Shown: piece by piece, positions 60,955-64,000 of the stretch | Numbering within the stretch: position 1 is the first letter of the stretch | Layout: each line of letters opens with the position of its first letter | Assembly: GCF_047495875.1 (NCBI RefSeq) | Contig: NC_092459.1 | Location: 37,429,490-37,493,489, forward strand | DNA: 64,000 bases | Direction: 5' to 3' | Source: Pithys albifrons albifrons | Taxonomy: Eukaryota > Chordata > Aves > Passeriformes > Thamnophilidae | The notes under the pieces: generated by a model | Told to the model about the DNA's origin: nothing | What the model saw: the letters and a program-made list of their open reading frames with translations, nothing else | Databases searched by the model: none | Translations under genes and position numbers: made by a program

Positions 60955-61579
60955 TGTCTTGGTTTGAGAAAAGCAACTGCCAACCCCCCCCAAGCACAGA
61001 GAGAAAAGCCTCCCTCCTAACACCAGGGAAAGGGAGGAAAAGAGAGGGGAAAGAAGAAAACACTTCAAACCGCGTTTATACTAAAACTACATATATTTTT
61101 ACAGAAAGAAAGAGACAATTAGAAGAGAGTAGAAATATACACTCACACAAGCCTGCAACAACAAGTTCCCCACCTCAACTTCATAACGAACACACAAATT
61201 CTACTGTCCTAACTACACATTACTTAAGAAGAAGCTTATTCCCTAGGGAGACAAACTCAACCAAAACGGAAAGACCCCGAACAACACATTTTACTTTCCT
61301 GAGATACCCTGTGAGCCAGTGGTGGGCCTGGTCCTCTCCATCCCCCCTGGGACAGCATCGTGCGTCCTCCCAAGAGGAGGGCTGAGAAGCGACTGCCTTA
61401 ACCACTCCCACACTGGTTCCTACTTCCCTGGAGATGATGTCATAATGTGGTATGGAATACAAAATTACTGGCTAGAAGACGTCAGCTGTTAGCTCAGCCC
61501 AGCTCAAGTCAGCTGACAGCTTCGGCCTAGTCCACACTTCAGAGCCCAAATTTAGGCCCACCTAGGTGAACCCATAACA
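60955..61579 (-). mobile_element. endogenous retrovirus-type solo LTR with target-site duplication
   Basis: The 625-bp segment starts TGTCTTGGTTTGAG and ends CCCATAACA, so it has TG...CA ends, and it is flanked by TCCAC on both sides. One LTR with a direct 5-bp duplication and no viral genes is the signature of recombination between two proviral LTRs. It shares blocks in order with the LTR at 48282. Minus sense is inferred from that relative, since the TATA position here has decayed. Repeated TCAGCTG motifs and a GACGTCA half-site (about 61478-61484) lie in the presumed U3. Confidence 0.88.
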
Positions 61580-61584
61580 TCCAC
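61580..61584. repeat. target-site duplication, right copy
   Basis: TCCAC directly after the LTR end, matching 60950-60954. Confidence 0.85.
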
Positions 61585-63409
61585 TCAAACCAATTATTCT
61601 CCTAGGCTTGATTTTTACCTGTTTAATTTTCATAATTTCTTTTTTTTCTGTATTTCTCTCCTATCAACACTGTTACACAGAAAAAAATTTTCAGTTCCTT
61701 CCTTATATTCTCTATTTATTATTTTAACTTTCAATCTATCAATTTATAGCCCTAACTCTGAATATAAATGTTGTCATTCATTAAATTCCAATAATTAGAT
61801 AAGTGTAATTATCTCTGATTACAAGAATGAAGACAGAAATGATAAAATGTTTTTTAAATAAATTATTTATGTATCTTACCTTCCTGCCACTTGTCACAGA
61901 TAGCTCATTGCAATGCTTTAACTCAAAATCAGGCTTAGGAGTATGATTTGATTTTTGCTCAGAAATCTGTTGGGGCTTTTTTATACATGGACTGTTCTTT
62001 AAAAATAGCAAATATTCTTTCTATCATACTTTGAGTATGCTGTAACACAAATAATAAGTAATCATAACAGACTGTAATGTATTCTGAGTGTCAATTCAGA
62101 CTCATTCCTGGGAACTAACTTCAGCTACTAAAATTTTGTTTATTTTAATGATAAAGATATCGGTAAATGACGAAGGGAACTTAAACCACAAAATTGTTTC
62201 TATGGGTCATTGAATAGCTAAAAACTCAAAAATTCTAATACTTATTCAAGTCAGCCCCTAGCTGAGATGATATTTTAAAACTGTAGAGCATTAGGAAAGC
62301 TGGAGTACAGTCTTTCCAATAACAGTGTCACTAGTGATGAAAACACTTTCTACAAAGACAAACATTTGGTGTCTCTGCTCTTTCTCTTATTATCTTTTAC
62401 TTTAGCACAAAAAGTTCTTTAGTCTAGAAAGCAATTGCAATCAGAAAGAATGGGAAGAGGCTGTGACATAAACACTAAGTTTCTGATTATTATGACAGTT
62501 CAAGAATTAATATTATAGTCATTTTAATGACCTACGAAGAAAATTAAATGTTTGTAGCAATCATAAAAAATACAGAAACAACAACAACAAATTCCCACAC
62601 AACCTTGACTACTATTTTATTTCTAATACTTATCTCAGTATCATATTCAGAATACAAAGTTTTGTTTTGCATTCCAAGTACAGCTCTGCATAAATTATAA
62701 TCTAAAATTAATCTAAGACTTTATTAGATTTTGCACAAAATTCTTTACCCTGTAAAGAATGGCACACTACGTGGAGAAAAATACAGCAAAGTTTATGATA
62801 TATATGTGCTCAGATTTGTTTCAATTGCAGTCTTTAGACTTGCTGTTAGTGTAAGTAATTAGAGTGCTTGTTGAACAATGTATTTCATGACACCCATGTC
62901 TCATGAATCAGGTTAATTGTGGTGTTCATAGCGGGCAGGACAGGATATTACTTATGGTTTTTAAATTGTCCGTTTATCAAACTGTGGTGTTTCACAAAAG
63001 AAATGCGATATATGAGGTCACATCTAAAATATGAGGGACAAGACAGAGTAAATCTCATCTATTCCAGAACATTTTAAATAAATCCATTCACTTAATTGCT
63101 CAGTTTAAATTCAGATCTGACTGTCTGTGTTATCCAGCCATGGCAACCAGGAATAGCTAAAAATTCTAAATGTATTGGGAGTATCTGACATCAACATATT
63201 TATTCTATGGTGAAAAAAAGATCTCACAGTTACAGGATTTTTGAGTACATCAAATTGAATTCTTCATCAGGGAAACTGGAATTTGGGAATGAATGAACAT
63301 TGGCCTTATCCTTATCCAAACATACTGAGGCATAAGAGATCTTCAAGGAAATATAATTAACTTCTCTGTGTGCATGGTGGAGAGCCAATGATGGTCTTGA
63401 TTCATAAAA
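61585..63409. other. unassigned AT-rich DNA
   Basis: No gene recognised. The rightmost 180 bp continue an open minus-strand frame from the CR1 fragment but do not look like CR1. Confidence 0.5.
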
Positions 63410-64000
63410 ATAATAAAAGCCATTGACCACTACCCTCTGGATACAACCATCCAACCAGTTCCTAAACCACTTCACAGTCCCCCCATTAAACGCATCACTC
63501 TTCAATTTTGAGAGAAGGATGTTTGGGGGGACTGTGTCAAAGGTTTTACAGAAGTCCAGATAAATGACATCTGTAGCCCTTCCCTTGTCCACTGATTTAG
63601 CTACTCCATCATAGAAAGCCACTAGGTTGGTCACACAGGATTTTCCCATGTTGAAGCCATGCTGGCTGTCTTCAAGCACTTCCCTGTCCTCCACATGTCT
63701 TAGTATAGTTTCTAGGAGGATCTGTTCTATGATCATCCCAGGCACAGAGGTGAGGCTGACATATTGGTAGTTCCCAGTGTTGTCCTTTTTTCCCTTCTTA
63801 AACATGGGTATTATGATTCCTTTTACCACTCACCTAAGACTTCCCCTGACTGCCATGATTTTTCAAAAATCATAGAAAGTGACTTGGCAAATACATCAGC
63901 CAATTCCTCCAGGACTCTGGGGTACATCTTGTCAGATTCCATGGACTTGAGCACATTCAGATTTCTCAGCTGGCCATGAGCCTGGTCTTTGCTTACAGTG
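63410..64000 (-). mobile_element. CR1 LINE RT fragment, runs off the right edge
   Basis: On the minus strand the frame reads [19 protein letters not shown], then [17 protein letters not shown], motif A region [20 protein letters not shown], and [17 protein letters not shown], all reverse transcriptase of CR1 type. It then leaves CR1 near 63410, before the PQGSVLGP and FADD motifs. The upstream part beyond 64000 is outside the window; 63840-64000 continues as CR1 but with frame breaks. It differs from the 42-kb copy and belongs to another subfamily. Loss of the 3' half is unusual, because CR1 copies are normally cut at the 5' end. Confidence 0.88.

Noticed and set aside
48282..61579. The LTRs at 48.3 and 61.0 kb as the two ends of one provirus
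   Set aside because: They are in the same orientation, but the interval has no viral genes, the two differ strongly in length and sequence, and the right one has its own complete target-site duplication.
1..64000. CRISPR array, tRNA, rRNA or prokaryotic operon
   Set aside because: No regularly spaced direct repeats with unique spacers, no cloverleaf or rRNA core sequences, and the repeat content is that of a bird genome.

Overview
The window reads as vertebrate nuclear DNA, almost certainly from a bird. It is AT-rich, has no prokaryotic gene structure, and its dominant repeat is the CR1 LINE in both orientations, recognised by the (ATTCTATG)n 3' end, the FADDTK reverse-transcriptase box and the ORF1 esterase-like domain. 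The LTRs present are of short endogenous-retrovirus type. It looks like intergenic or intronic DNA. There is no complete cellular gene, no rRNA or tRNA gene that I can support, and no CRISPR or operon-like structure.

Layout. 0-20 kb: AT-rich single-copy-like DNA with 5'-truncated CR1 fragments on the minus strand (732-960, 5357-5572, 6920-8625, 9488-9895, 11153-11510), simple repeats, and a possible decayed coding segment at 15.4-15.7 kb. 20-30 kb: plus-strand CR1 remnants at 20830-21804 and 23450-23652. The best candidate coding exon (23758-23958, minus strand, 201 nt, good splice sites on both sides) and weaker exon candidates at 27.2 and 28.6 kb also lie here. 30-41 kb: mostly unassigned AT-rich DNA, a candidate minus-strand terminal exon with stop and poly(A) signal at 37.6-37.97 kb, and a head-to-head pair of related LTRs (38642-39298 minus, about 39400-40136 plus).

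41.9-46.1 kb: a nearly full-length CR1 on the plus strand, with part of the 5' UTR, an uninterrupted ORF1 (359 codons), an ORF2 carrying endonuclease and reverse transcriptase but broken by four in-frame stops and two frame changes, and the octamer 3' tail. 46-64 kb: AT-rich DNA with two related LTRs (48282-about 48687; 60955-61579, the second with a perfect 5-bp target-site duplication), two short CR1 3' ends (53.7 and 56.65 kb), a perfect 52-bp tandem duplication, G-rich tracts, and a CR1 RT fragment that runs off the right edge.

Functionally the window holds a record of retrotransposon insertions, not a pathway. The only intact long reading frame is CR1 ORF1. The host-gene evidence is limited to candidate exons on the minus strand that need transcript data. 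I found no convincing new multi-gene system. The items most worth checking are the inverted LTR pair, the intact ORF1 beside a dead ORF2, and the two minus-strand exon candidates at 23.8 and 37.8 kb.
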